Part shown: positions 17,035 through 26,711 of the stretch, one piece after another
Numbering within the stretch: position 1 is the first letter of the stretch
Layout: every line of letters begins with the position of its first letter
Origin: Arenibacter sp. F20364
GTDB lineage: Bacteria; Bacteroidota; Bacteroidia; Flavobacteriales; Flavobacteriaceae
Reading direction: 5' to 3'
Length of the DNA stretch: 63,513 nt
Assembly (NCBI RefSeq): GCF_023015905.1
Contig: NZ_JALKBD010000030.1
Location: 1-63,513 of the forward strand
Translations under genes and position numbers: made by a program
Notes under the pieces: model-generated
The model's database searches: none
Told to the model about the DNA's origin: nothing
Seen by the model: the letters and a program-made list of their open reading frames with translations, nothing else

Positions 17035-17739
17035 ATGAAAAACACTAAATTAAAATGCATTTTAATAGACGACTCCACGGTACAACGTCGTGCAGTTGCC
17101 AAAATCATAAAGGAACATTCAAAGCTTGATCTAATAAATGAATTTGATAATGGCATGGATGCCAAGAACGATATTGGCAGCAGTACTGTAGATTTGATTT
17201 TTCTAGATATAGAAATGCCCGGGTTTAACGGATTTGATTTTCTGGAGTCTATGGAGCACAAACCGCAGGTGATCCTTGTCTCCGGTAACCCCAACTATGC
17301 TATGAAAGCGTTCGACTACGACGTAACGGACTATTTGCAGAAACCTTTGGACAAAAAGCGGTTCGATGTTTCCATTAGGAAGGCCATTAATAACTTTGAA
17401 CTCCAAAATGCGGAAGAGGTTGAATTAGAGTATATTTACGTAAATAGTAACCTTAAGAAAACCAAATTATTCCTGAACGAGATTTTATGGATCGAGGCTT
17501 ATGGAGATTATGTGAAAGTGATCTCTATTGAGAAAAAAACTTTGATCCTCTCTACCATGAAGGCATTTGCCAAACAATTGCCCAGGGATAAATTTCTTAG
17601 AATCCACAAATCATATACTGTTAATCTTGAAAAAATTGAAAATTTTAATGGTTCTACAGTAGAAATAAACGAACAGATTATTCCTTTGAGCAGGCATAAA
17701 AAGGAGGCATTGATCAAGGCCTTGGTCGTTATTGAATAG
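17035..17739 (+). CDS. LytTR-family response regulator
   Basis: 234-residue regulator. The receiver (about 6-120) has D12/D13, phospho-acceptor D58 in LIFLDIEMPGFNG, VSGNP with Ser as the switch residue, and YLQKPLD with the conserved Lys. The LytTR DNA-binding domain (about 135-232) contains ILWIEAYGDYVKVIS and KFLRIHKSYTVNLEKIE. All receiver residues are present, so phosphorylation is expected, but no kinase is adjacent. It sits 190 bp upstream of the metal-efflux operon on the same strand; whether it controls that operon cannot be told from the sequence. Confidence 0.88.
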   Translation: MKNTKLKCILIDDSTVQRRAVAKIIKEHSKLDLINEFDNGMDAKNDIGSSTVDLIFLDIEMPGFNGFDFLESMEHKPQVILVSGNPNYAMKAFDYDVTDYLQKPLDKKRFDVSIRKAINNFELQNAEEVELEYIYVNSNLKKTKLFLNEILWIEAYGDYVKVISIEKKTLILSTMKAFAKQLPRDKFLRIHKSYTVNLEKIENFNGSTVEINEQIIPLSRHKKEALIKALVVIE

Positions 17740-17882
17740 GAAACGGTTTAAATCCAAATAATCCTGTAATTGGCGCCAAATTCAAAATTCTCTGTTTATA
17801 AGTTTAAATGTTATGGCTTATTACTTGGGTGTGTTGGGCAAAATAATTCCGAGTGTTATTTTTATCAAGACTTAAACTCAAT

Positions 17883-17923
17883 AAGGTAAAAAATTATTAT
17901 TGAGCTATATTATTTTTTACCTT
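17883..17923 (+). promoter_or_regulatory. 12-bp perfect inverted repeat just before the metal-efflux operon
   Basis: Arms AAGGTAAAAAAT (17883-17894) and ATTTTTTACCTT (17912-17923) are separated by 17 bases. The right arm ends 8 bp before the ATG at 17932. As DNA it could be an operator; as RNA it would fold into a hairpin close to the start codon. The A/U-rich arm makes strong termination unlikely. Confidence 0.55.
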
Positions 17924-17931
17924 TACTTTTG

Positions 17932-18330
17932 ATGGGTAAATTGTTTTCCATAACGCTATCGCTATTATTGTTGTTCCAAAGTTTTAACTTGGATATGGTA
18001 GACCTTGCCCAATTGGATGATTTTTTAACCCATGCCCAATTCCATAAGCAGAAATACGGAGATAACTTGTTCGTATTTATTTCCAAACATTACGGGGAAC
18101 TTAAAACCCAGCATGATTTGGAACATAGGGAAGAACATCAGGATCACGAGGAATTACCTTTTAACCATCACACCTGTTCCCATTTTGCATCTGCCTTCGT
18201 TTTGGGAGGAGCAGATTTTACAATACCTAAAACGCTGCAGGTGGCGGATATTGCTTCCAACTTTTTTTATCAAGAATCTTACTGCCAACTAGAAAAATCC
18301 GATATTTTTCAACCCCCCAAGACCACATAA
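17932..18330 (+). CDS. Small exported His-rich protein of the metal-efflux operon
   Basis: 132 residues from the ATG at 17932, with an N-terminal signal peptide (about 1-20, LFSITLSLLLLFQSF). The middle is rich in His, Asp and Glu (KTQHDLEHREEHQDHEEL, then FNHHTCSHF), a composition suited to binding divalent metal in the periplasm. It precedes the CusA-type pump by 71 bp. Short His-rich proteins occupy this slot in other flavobacterial efflux operons. It has no recognised domain; a metal-chaperone or sensor role is inferred from composition and position. Confidence 0.65.
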   Translation: MGKLFSITLSLLLLFQSFNLDMVDLAQLDDFLTHAQFHKQKYGDNLFVFISKHYGELKTQHDLEHREEHQDHEELPFNHHTCSHFASAFVLGGADFTIPKTLQVADIASNFFYQESYCQLEKSDIFQPPKTT

Positions 18331-18401
18331 TTCTTTTCTGATTAAAATCATTTTTTAACAAGCCGTTTTCCAATAGCTTGTAACTTTTTTATCTGTGAAT
18401 T

Positions 18402-21400
18402 ATGTTATCCAATATTATACAATTCAGCATAAAGAATAAATTAATTGTTCTTTTGTTCACTCTATTTATTATAGGTTTTGGACTGTATTCCTTAACTCAA
18501 ATACCAATTGGCGCCGTTCCTGACGTTACCAATAACCAGGTGCAGGTGATCACCACCTCACAAAATTTGTCGACCCAGGATATGGAGCAATTCATAACCT
18601 ATCCCGTAGAATTGGAAATGGCCAATTTGCCGGGGGTAGTCGAAATTCGTTCCGTGTCCAAGTTTGGACTTTCTGTAGTAACCATTGTATTTGAAGACAA
18701 TATGGGCACTTATTTGCCCCGACAGTTAATTTCTGAAAAATTAATATCTGCTTCCCAGAAGATCCCTGCAGGTTTCGGTACTCCTCAAATGGGTCCGATA
18801 ACCACTGGCCTAGGCGAAATTTATCAATATATTCTAGATACTGAGCCCGGATATAAGGACAAATATTCTGCTATGGACTTACGTACCATTCAGGATTGGG
18901 TTGTTAAGAGGCAACTTTCCGGTATTCCTGGTGTTGTTGAAGTGAACACATGGGGCGGTTACCTAAAGCAATATGAGGTAGCTATAAATACCCAAAAGCT
19001 AAACGCTATGAATGTTACCACAGCTGATATTTTTACGGCTTTGGAAAAAAACAATAGTGTTTCCGGAGGTGGTTATATCGAAAAAGTGAATCAGGCTTAC
19101 TTTATTCGGGGGGAAGGTCTTGTTACTTCGATAGAGGATATTGAAAACATCGTGGTCAAAACAACCAACAACCTTCCTCTTTATATTAAGGATGTGGCCG
19201 AGGTTGGTTTTGGTAGTGCAACACGCTTCGGGGCCATTACGGGGAATGGCGAAGGAGAGAAGGTTTTAGGTCAGGTAATGATGCTCAAGGATGCCAATTC
19301 CAAAAAAGTTATTGAAGCCGTTCATGAGCGCATAGATGCCATTTCCAAAACCTTGCCCGAAGGTGTTTTTATCAATGGGTTTCTGGAACGTTCCGAGCTT
19401 ATCGACAAAACAACCTTTACCGTTGCGGAGAACTTGATTCTAGGCTGTTTGATCGTTATTTTTGTAGTGGTGATGTTGCTGGGAAATCTTCGTTCGGGCT
19501 TGGTAGTGGCTTCGGTAATTCCACTTTGTTTATTATTTGCGCTTTCCCTTATGTATATTTTTGGGGTAGATGCCAATCTTATGAGCCTAGGGGCCATAGA
19601 TTTCGGAATAATTATCGATGGCGCGGTTATTATAGTGGAGTTCATTGCCTTTCAAATAACCGCTAAAAAGGGAGAATTGCAACTGCTGGGGGCTAAGGCC
19701 CAACAGGTCCTGAAAAATGAAATCACCTTTAACGGGGCTTCCAAAATGATGAACTCGGCCATCTTTGGACAGCTTATCATTCTGATTGTATTTATCCCTA
19801 TTTTGTCTTTAAGTGGTGTAGAGGGAAAAATGTTCAAACCCATGGCGCTTACCTTTAGTTTTGCCTTAATAGGTGCCATGATCCTTTGTTTTACCTATGT
19901 TCCGGTGGCTGCCTCCATATTTATAAGACCATCTACCAAGTCCCAAAAAAACATTTCGGTACGTCTTATGGATTTTCTAAATAGATCTTATGATCCCATT
20001 ATTCGTTGGGCACTTAAAAAGAAAAGGGTGGTGTTGGCTATTTCTGTCGTGCTATTGGGAGGATCCATATACCTATTTACGACAATGGGCGGTGAGTTTG
20101 TACCTACCTTGGACGAGGGGGACTTTGTAATACAACCCGTTTTAAAAACGGGGACCTCTTTGAGTGAAACTGTTGAAATTACCACCAAAATAGAACGGAT
20201 TCTAATGGATAATTTCCCGGAGGTAAAACAGGTTGTAACCAGAATAGGTGCAGCAGAAGTGCCTACAGACCCTATGTCTATGGAAGAAAGCGATGTTATT
20301 ATTATCCTAAAATCCAAAAAGGAATGGGTTTCTGCAGAAACTAAGGATGAATTAGCGGATAAATTCAAGGAGGCCCTGGGAGTGATTCCCGGTATGGAAG
20401 TAGAATTCACCCAGCCTATTGAAATGCGCTTTAATGAGCTTATTACGGGTGTCCGCGCGGATATTGCCATTAAAATTTTCGGAGAGGACCTGGAAATTCT
20501 CAATAGGAAAGGAAATGAAATAAGAAATCTTATCCAAGATGTGGAGGGTGCTGCAGATATTACGGTCGAGAAAATTGCTGGTCTTCCGCAAATGAACGTA
20601 AAATTTGATAGGGCTAAGATTGCCAGGTATGGTCTTAACATTTCCGATTTAAACAATCTTATTTCCATGGGGTTTGCAGGGACCAACCTTGGGAGTGTTT
20701 TTGAGGGAGAAAAGCGATTTGACCTAACACTGAGAATGGATCAGAAAAGTAGACAGGACATTTCAAATCTTAAGAATCTGTATGTGGACACTCCTTCTTC
20801 AGGTAAAATTCCTTTAGGGGAGTTGGCCCAGATTTCCTATACGACCGGAGCGGCCAAAATTTCAAGGGACGACACAAAACGTCGTATCGTAGTGGGTATC
20901 AATGTAAGGAACAGGGACCTTCAATCGGTAGTTGATGACGTTCAAAAGCTGATTGAAACAAATGTAAAACTACCTACTGGCTATACCATTACTTATGGAG
21001 GGCAGTTCGAAAATTTACAAAGTGCCAAAGACCGATTGAAAATTGCGGTGCCAGTGGCGTTGGTCCTTATTCTGATATTGCTCTATTTTGCATTTAGGTC
21101 TATAAGGGAGGCACTGATTATTTATTCGGCCATTCCTTTGGCGGCCGTTGGTGGAATACTTCTTTTGTTTGTAAGGGGCATGCCATTTAGTATCTCTGCC
21201 GGCGTTGGTTTCATAGCCCTTTTCGGGATTGCCGTACTTAATGGAATTGTATTGATAGAACATTTTAAAGAATTAAAACATGCAGGTATGGAAGATTCTG
21301 ATGAACTTATTATACAGGGATCAAAAGATCGGCTAAGAGCAGTTTTGTTAACCGCATCCGCTGCCGCACTGGGGTTCCTTCCAATGGCTATTTCCACTAA

Positions 21401-22739
21401 CGTAGGCGCGGAGGTACAGAGACCACTTGCCACAGTGGTTATTGGAGGGCTTATTACCGCCACCATATTAACATTGGTGGTATTGCCCATACTCTACTCT
21501 ATTTTTCATTTGAAAGATAAAAAGGAGACGGTCAAATCCAAAATCAATGCGAAGGCATTAAGCTTGGTAATACTGTTTTTTATTGGTGTAAGTGGTGTTC
21601 AGGCACAGGAAGTGGGGCTCAATTTTGACGAAATACACAGCTTGGCTTTGAGTAACAATTCTGGCCTAAGGGCATCGAAACTTAAGGCGGATGAATCCAA
21701 AGCGCTTATAGGTAGTGCCTTCAGTTTTGATAAGACAGACCTGTACTATCATTACGATCAAAATAATATCGCTGTCAATAACAAGCCCTTGGAGGTGTTT
21801 GGTATTCAGCAGAACTTCCTTTTTCCAACCGTTTATTTTGCGGAAAAAGGTGTAAAAAAGACCAATTATCTTATTGAAAGAAGTGCTTATGAGAGGAAAA
21901 AGCGAATCTTGGAACAAGAATTGGCTTCCAATTATCACGGATTGCAATATGCAAGGCAGAAGGAAAAGACCTATAGCGAACTAAATGATCTGTATGAACG
22001 CTTTTCCTACTCCGCCCAACGAAGGTTTGAACTTGGCGAAAGTAATTATTTGGAAAAAATAACGGCACAGGCCAAACAAAAGGAGCTTCAGACGCTTTAC
22101 ACAAAAGCGGTCGAAGATGTTAATTTGGCGTATCAAGAACTCATTAAAACGGTGCAGCCAGATTCTACCCTCTTGGTTAGGACGATGCCAATGGAAAAAC
22201 TTCAGATTAAAGATGTAAGTATTGAGAACAATGAGGGGCTGTTGTTTTATAAAAACAGAAATAAAATGTTCGAAGCCAAAAGTATACTTGAGCAGCAACA
22301 TTTATTGCCGGACCTGAACATTAATTATTTCCAGGGGACCAATGCCACTTTGGGAGAGAACCTTTATGGTTTTCAAGTGGGGGTTAAGATTCCGTTGTTT
22401 TTTAGTGGTAATGCCTCCAAAATTAAGGCAGCCAAAATTGCCAAGGAGGTATCTCGGGCAGAAGCCAATGATTATACAATTCAGCTGAGGGCAAAATACG
22501 AGTCCCTTAGGGGGCAACTTAAAAAATATGAAGAGGTCTTAGCTTATTACGAGACCGAAGGTCAGGGGCTTGCCGATGAAATTATAAAAACCGCCACTCT
22601 AAGCTATCAGAGCGGGGAAATCGACTTTTTTCAATATATCCAAAGTATGGAGAATGGGTATAATATTACACTTACTTATCTAGAGAACCTCAATGCCTAT
22701 AATCAAACGGTCATTGCTATCAATTACTTAAACTTATAA
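18402..22739 (+). CDS. CusA/CzcA-type heavy-metal RND pump fused to a TolC-like outer-membrane domain
   Basis: Inner-membrane proton-driven metal exporter (HME-RND). Residues 1 to about 1040 form the pump, with 12 transmembrane helices and two periplasmic porter loops. The charged triad of transmembrane helix 4, D400, D406 and E413 in AIDFGIIIDGAVIIVE, matches the essential D/D/E set of CzcA. After a short linker a further hydrophobic, signal-like stretch (about 1052-1067, ending GVQAQ) leads into a TolC-like efflux-channel domain of about 375 residues, with long coiled-coil helices and repeated NYLEKITAQAKQKEL-like heptads. Normal CusA proteins are about 1040 residues, so the third component (CusC/CzcC) is fused on. 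The substrate (Cu/Ag or Co/Zn/Cd) cannot be fixed. Confidence 0.88.
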   Translation: MLSNIIQFSIKNKLIVLLFTLFIIGFGLYSLTQIPIGAVPDVTNNQVQVITTSQNLSTQDMEQFITYPVELEMANLPGVVEIRSVSKFGLSVVTIVFEDNMGTYLPRQLISEKLISASQKIPAGFGTPQMGPITTGLGEIYQYILDTEPGYKDKYSAMDLRTIQDWVVKRQLSGIPGVVEVNTWGGYLKQYEVAINTQKLNAMNVTTADIFTALEKNNSVSGGGYIEKVNQAYFIRGEGLVTSIEDIENIVVKTTNNLPLYIKDVAEVGFGSATRFGAITGNGEGEKVLGQVMMLKDANSKKVIEAVHERIDAISKTLPEGVFINGFLERSELIDKTTFTVAENLILGCLIVIFVVVMLLGNLRSGLVVASVIPLCLLFALSLMYIFGVDANLMSLGAIDFGIIIDGAVIIVEFIAFQITAKKGELQLLGAKAQQVLKNEITFNGASKMMNSAIFGQLIILIVFIPILSLSGVEGKMFKPMALTFSFALIGAMILCFTYVPVAASIFIRPSTKSQKNISVRLMDFLNRSYDPIIRWALKKKRVVLAISVVLLGGSIYLFTTMGGEFVPTLDEGDFVIQPVLKTGTSLSETVEITTKIERILMDNFPEVKQVVTRIGAAEVPTDPMSMEESDVIIILKSKKEWVSAETKDELADKFKEALGVIPGMEVEFTQPIEMRFNELITGVRADIAIKIFGEDLEILNRKGNEIRNLIQDVEGAADITVEKIAGLPQMNVKFDRAKIARYGLNISDLNNLISMGFAGTNLGSVFEGEKRFDLTLRMDQKSRQDISNLKNLYVDTPSSGKIPLGELAQISYTTGAAKISRDDTKRRIVVGINVRNRDLQSVVDDVQKLIETNVKLPTGYTITYGGQFENLQSAKDRLKIAVPVALVLILILLYFAFRSIREALIIYSAIPLAAVGGILLLFVRGMPFSISAGVGFIALFGIAVLNGIVLIEHFKELKHAGMEDSDELIIQGSKDRLRAVLLTASAAALGFLPMAISTNVGAEVQRPLATVVIGGLITATILTLVVLPILYSIFHLKDKKETVKSKINAKALSLVILFFIGVSGVQAQEVGLNFDEIHSLALSNNSGLRASKLKADESKALIGSAFSFDKTDLYYHYDQNNIAVNNKPLEVFGIQQNFLFPTVYFAEKGVKKTNYLIERSAYERKKRILEQELASNYHGLQYARQKEKTYSELNDLYERFSYSAQRRFELGESNYLEKITAQAKQKELQTLYTKAVEDVNLAYQELIKTVQPDSTLLVRTMPMEKLQIKDVSIENNEGLLFYKNRNKMFEAKSILEQQHLLPDLNINYFQGTNATLGENLYGFQVGVKIPLFFSGNASKIKAAKIAKEVSRAEANDYTIQLRAKYESLRGQLKKYEEVLAYYETEGQGLADEIIKTATLSYQSGEIDFFQYIQSMENGYNITLTYLENLNAYNQTVIAINYLNL

Positions 22740-22749
22740 AATAAATACT

Positions 22750-23913
22750 ATGTCACGATTACTATATATACTTCTTGTAACTGTCCTTTTCCTCAATGTG
22801 TCTGCATGTGGGGATTCCAACGAAAAAAGTAATGTTACTGCCAATACTGTGGCAAGTGAACAGGCGGCAAATACCATTAGCATTTCCAAAGCACAATTTG
22901 AGGGAGAGAACATGGAACTGGGACGTATTAGTCAACAAAACTTCCCAGTAGAGGTAGTGGTTGCGGGGACCATAGACGTTCCACCACAAAACAAAGCAAT
23001 AGTAAGTGCCTTTATTGGGGGATATATAAAAAGAACGCCCCTATTGATCGGAAATAAGGTAAAAAAAGGACAGCCCCTACTTACATTGGAAAATCCCGAA
23101 TTCGTACAATTGCAACAGGACTATCAGGAAAGCTTTGAACAGCTTAATTTTCTTAAATCCGAATTTGAACGCCAAAAAAGTCTAGTTGCTGAAAACATAA
23201 CTTCACAAAAGAATTTTTTAAAGGCCGAGAGCGAATACAAACGCAATCTTGCCAGGTACAATGGGTTAGGCCAGAAATTAAAAATGTTAAACATCTCTCC
23301 CGAAAATGTTGAAAAGGGAATTTTGACTTCGGAGACAACCATTTTTGCCCCAATAGATGGCAGCATAACCAAAGTAAATGTGAGTAAGGGAATGTATGTT
23401 TCCCCTGCCGATGAAATTATGGAAATTGTAAACACAGATCATATCCACCTGGAGTTGTCCGTCTTTGAAAAGGATATTATGAATATAAAAAAGGATCAAA
23501 AAATTCGTTTTAAAATTTCGGAGGCTTCACAAGAATATTATGAGGCCGAGGTATATTTGGTGGGGACTTCCATTGATGCGGATAGTAGAACGGTAAAGGT
23601 CCACGGCCATTTACATGATGATGAAAACCACAATTTTGCAGTAGGTATGTTTGTGGAGGCTGCTATCGTTACTTCTAACAAGAGCATAAACGCCCTGCCC
23701 ATTGAAAGTGTCATTGTACAGGATAACAACCATTACGTTATAACCTTGGTTACAGAAGGAAATGAAGGAAGTGTTTTTGAAACAAAGGCGGTTAAAATAG
23801 GCGATAGTTATAATGGGTATACGGCCATTACCGATATGGGCGACCTAAAGGAAAGTGATCAGGTCATTGTTAAAGGAGGGTTTAATTTGCTGGCAGACTC
23901 TAAGGGGGGGTGA
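22750..23913 (+). CDS. RND efflux periplasmic adaptor (membrane-fusion protein, CusB/CzcB type)
   Basis: 387-residue membrane-fusion protein that links the pump to the outer-membrane channel. It has a lipoprotein signal with the lipid-attached Cys at residue 20 (LNVSAC), a biotinyl-lipoyl-like half motif (VSAFIGGYIKRTPLLIGNKVKKGQPLLTL split around a coiled coil of about 110-165), a beta-barrel (about 205-290) and a membrane-proximal C-terminal domain. It starts 10 bp after the pump gene, so the two are co-transcribed. No His- or Met-rich N-terminal metal site is obvious. Confidence 0.88.
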   Translation: MSRLLYILLVTVLFLNVSACGDSNEKSNVTANTVASEQAANTISISKAQFEGENMELGRISQQNFPVEVVVAGTIDVPPQNKAIVSAFIGGYIKRTPLLIGNKVKKGQPLLTLENPEFVQLQQDYQESFEQLNFLKSEFERQKSLVAENITSQKNFLKAESEYKRNLARYNGLGQKLKMLNISPENVEKGILTSETTIFAPIDGSITKVNVSKGMYVSPADEIMEIVNTDHIHLELSVFEKDIMNIKKDQKIRFKISEASQEYYEAEVYLVGTSIDADSRTVKVHGHLHDDENHNFAVGMFVEAAIVTSNKSINALPIESVIVQDNNHYVITLVTEGNEGSVFETKAVKIGDSYNGYTAITDMGDLKESDQVIVKGGFNLLADSKGG

Positions 23914-23989
23914 TCACTAATCCATGGACGACCTTTAAAAAGGCATTATATTTATCTTAATTTACATCCAAACCCTAAAATTTCAAATC

Positions 23990-24421
23990 ATGAAAGTGAT
24001 TGTGTTTATTTCCGTTCTGTTTTGTTTAAGTGCTTGCAGTAGCCCTCCATCCGAAAAAGAGGATATGACCGCTATTAAAAACTTAATGGAGATTCAAGAA
24101 AAGGCCTGGTCCAATTATGATTTGGAATCTTTTATGGGAACCTATATAAAATCGGATTCGTTGACGTTTTTCAGTGGTAGTAAGGTGACCACGGGATGGG
24201 AAAGTACTTTGAAAAATTATAGAGAAAGATACCCTACAAGGGAACATACAGGTACCTTGGAATTTACCCTGCATAATATTTCAAAGATAAGTGAAGATGC
24301 TTATTGGGTAATGGGCGAATATCATTTAACTAGAAAAATGGGAAATGCCAATGGTACCTTTATGGTGATCGTTAAACGAATTAATGGGGAATGGAAAATA
24401 GTTGCGGATTCTTCTTGCTGA
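23990..24421 (+). CDS. NTF2/SnoaL-like (DUF4440-type) lipoprotein
   Basis: 143 residues with a lipoprotein signal (VLFCLSACSS, Cys at about 16) and a single cystatin/NTF2-like domain: IKNLMEIQEKAWSNYDLESFM, SDSLTFFSGSKVTTGW, and the closing TFMVIVKRINGEWKIVADSS. Such domains bind or turn over small ligands, but many have no known activity. It follows the adaptor gene by 76 bp on the same strand and converges with the hydroxyproline operon. Confidence 0.75.
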   Translation: MKVIVFISVLFCLSACSSPPSEKEDMTAIKNLMEIQEKAWSNYDLESFMGTYIKSDSLTFFSGSKVTTGWESTLKNYRERYPTREHTGTLEFTLHNISKISEDAYWVMGEYHLTRKMGNANGTFMVIVKRINGEWKIVADSSC

Positions 24422-24445
24422 GACCAATTGTTTAGAGATCATAGA

Positions 24446-25696
24446 CTAGAACCTTCTATTTGGGGAAAAACCATAGATATCCATAGATGTTTTTTTATCA
24501 GATATTATTTCCGAAACCAGTTTACCGCTAACAGGACCAAGACTCCAGCCCATCATGGCATGCCCGGTGGCTATGGTTAAATTTTTTAGGGAACTGCTCT
24601 TTCCAATATACGGTAGACCGTCCGGGGTTACTGGGCGTAATCCACTTTTTGCATCGGCTTTTTCCGCTTTGCTGATTTGGATGTCCGGATAAAACCCGGA
24701 GGCAGCTTTGGCTATGGCCTCTACCCGCTGTTTTCTTATGATATTGTTGATTCCCGAAAATTCCATGGTACCTGCAAAACGGGTATATTCTGTCATTGGT
24801 GTTACCGCCACCTTGGCTTCCATCAAAATGGCCGGAATGGTGATTCCGGTGGGTCTGGGAACATTTATCCTATAACCCTTCCCTGCCTGTATGGGAAGCT
24901 TTATTTTCAATTTCTTTGATAAATTATCGCTCCAAGAGCCAGCTGCCAAAACAACTTCTTCAGGGGAATAGTCATTCTTATTGGTAGTTACCTTTATTAT
25001 TCGACCATTTTCTGTGGATAAATCTATTACCTCTTCATTAGTCTTAATAATTACCCCGATTCTCTTTAAATATTCCAGCATTTTTTTCATGAACTCGGTT
25101 GGAGTGGTATGTCCGTCACACTCATAATGAATAGCACCTTTGACATTCATGGTAACATTTGGCTGAAGTGTATCCAGTTCTTTTTTGTTCAAAGAGCTAA
25201 CCTCTAGGCCTAAAAAGGAAGCCTTTTTGGCTACTTGCATTTCATGTTCACCTTCCTTATCGGTTTTATAAAGCATTAATAGCCCCTTGCGTTCCAGTTG
25301 AAAATCCCCTAGATCCCCGGAATTCTTTATGGATGAATAGAGTTCCCTGCTAATTAGGTTGATTTCCTTGATCAATGGTATGGCCTTGGCAACTTTTTCT
25401 TTAGTGGAGGATTTGTGGAAATACCAAGACCATTTAAAAAAATCTGTATCCCAGCGGGGTTTCATGTAAAATGGACTGGCCGGATTGAACATCCATTTAA
25501 TTCCTTTTGAAATCATTCCCGGAGAGGCCAAAGGAACTATATGGCTAGGGGTAATATACCCGGCGTTCACAAAAGAGGCACCGGATGTAATGTCCGATTT
25601 GTCAAATACGGTAACTTTATGTCCTTCCTTATGCAAAAAGTAGGCGGAACAGAGTCCTACTATTCCCCCACCTATGATCAATACGTCTTTTTTCAT
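24446..25696 (-). CDS. FAD-dependent D-amino acid oxidoreductase, probable cis-4-hydroxy-D-proline dehydrogenase
   Basis: 416-residue DadA/glycine-oxidase family flavoprotein. The N-terminal Rossmann motif is VLIIGGGIVGLCSAYFL, followed by the ASFVNAGYITPSHIVPLA substrate region; the C-terminal FAD motif is in SGLRPVTPDGLPYIG and ATGHAMMGWSLGPVSG. It is the last gene of a four-gene operon that supplies the other three hydroxyproline steps, so oxidation of cis-4-hydroxy-D-proline to 1-pyrroline-4-hydroxy-2-carboxylate is the expected reaction. It is 3 bp downstream of the epimerase gene. Family call is firm, substrate is from context. Confidence 0.85.
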   Translation of the reverse strand: MKKDVLIIGGGIVGLCSAYFLHKEGHKVTVFDKSDITSGASFVNAGYITPSHIVPLASPGMISKGIKWMFNPASPFYMKPRWDTDFFKWSWYFHKSSTKEKVAKAIPLIKEINLISRELYSSIKNSGDLGDFQLERKGLLMLYKTDKEGEHEMQVAKKASFLGLEVSSLNKKELDTLQPNVTMNVKGAIHYECDGHTTPTEFMKKMLEYLKRIGVIIKTNEEVIDLSTENGRIIKVTTNKNDYSPEEVVLAAGSWSDNLSKKLKIKLPIQAGKGYRINVPRPTGITIPAILMEAKVAVTPMTEYTRFAGTMEFSGINNIIRKQRVEAIAKAASGFYPDIQISKAEKADAKSGLRPVTPDGLPYIGKSSSLKNLTIATGHAMMGWSLGPVSGKLVSEIISDKKTSMDIYGFSPNRRF

Positions 25697-25699
25697 TTA

Positions 25700-26707
25700 T
25701 TATATTACTTGAAAACCGTGGGCATAGGGATCTTCATCGTCAATAATGATATTGTTATAGCCGTAAACCTGTGCCCAACCTTTAATACTGGGGATAATGG
25801 CCTTTATTCCCCCCAAAGAAGTTTCTTCTTCGATATTGCCAATAAATTGGGACCCAATAAAACTTTCATGTATAAAATCCTCCCCAACTTTCAGTTTGCC
25901 TTTGGCATGCCATTGTGCCATTCGGGCAGAAGTACCTGTGCCACAGGGCGACCTATCTATGGCCTTATCCCCATAGAAAACGGCATTCCTTGCAGTAGCC
26001 TCTGGTGAAATAGTGTTGCCGGTCCATTGTATGTGGCTTACGCCATTGATGGTAGGGTTTTCTGGATGGATAAACTTGTCGGGGTATTTCAGATTTATCT
26101 TTTCCCTTAATTCCTGACTAAATTGGATCAACTTACCAGCAGAGTACTCCTGAATTCCCTTAAAATTCTTCTGGGGGTCAATAATAGCATAATAGTTGCC
26201 ACCGTAGGAGATATCAAAAATAAGTTCCCCTAAAACTGAACAATTCACGCTGAGTTCGGAGGCTGCCAGGTATGATTTAACATTCGTTAATTTTACCCAA
26301 TCTACTTTTTTTTCCGTTTGTTGGAATTCAATATTTACCAAGCCCGCTGGGGTTTCCATTCTAATTTTTCCAGGTTCCTTGGGGGATAGTAGACCTTCCT
26401 CAATACCTATGGTTATTGCCCCTATAGTGCCGTGCCCGCACATGGGAAGGCAACCGCTTGTTTCGATAAACAGGATTCCAAAATCGTTTGCAGGATCGGA
26501 AGGAGGGTAAAAAATACTTCCGCTCATCATGTCATGCCCGCGAGGTTCAAACATTAGTCCTTTTCTAATCCAATCGAACTCCTTTATAAAATGCTGGCGT
26601 TTTTCGCTCATGTCCTTGCCCAACAGATCTGGTCCTCCCCCGGCAACCACCCTAACGGGATTCCCACAGGTATGGGCATCCACACAAAAAAAGGTTTTTC
26701 TGGCCAT
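25700..26707 (-). CDS. 4-hydroxyproline 2-epimerase (proline racemase family)
   Basis: 335 residues. Converts trans-4-hydroxy-L-proline to cis-4-hydroxy-D-proline without a cofactor, using two cysteines. C90 in GCLPMCGHGTIG and C255 in DRSPCGTGTSARMA are both present, which is the epimerase pattern; a dehydratase would have Thr at the second site. The N-terminal VDAHTCGNPVRVV is also typical. Gaps of 3-4 bp to both neighbours show a tight operon. Confidence 0.92.
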   Translation of the reverse strand: MARKTFFCVDAHTCGNPVRVVAGGGPDLLGKDMSEKRQHFIKEFDWIRKGLMFEPRGHDMMSGSIFYPPSDPANDFGILFIETSGCLPMCGHGTIGAITIGIEEGLLSPKEPGKIRMETPAGLVNIEFQQTEKKVDWVKLTNVKSYLAASELSVNCSVLGELIFDISYGGNYYAIIDPQKNFKGIQEYSAGKLIQFSQELREKINLKYPDKFIHPENPTINGVSHIQWTGNTISPEATARNAVFYGDKAIDRSPCGTGTSARMAQWHAKGKLKVGEDFIHESFIGSQFIGNIEEETSLGGIKAIIPSIKGWAQVYGYNNIIIDDEDPYAHGFQVI

Positions 26708-26711
26708 TAAA

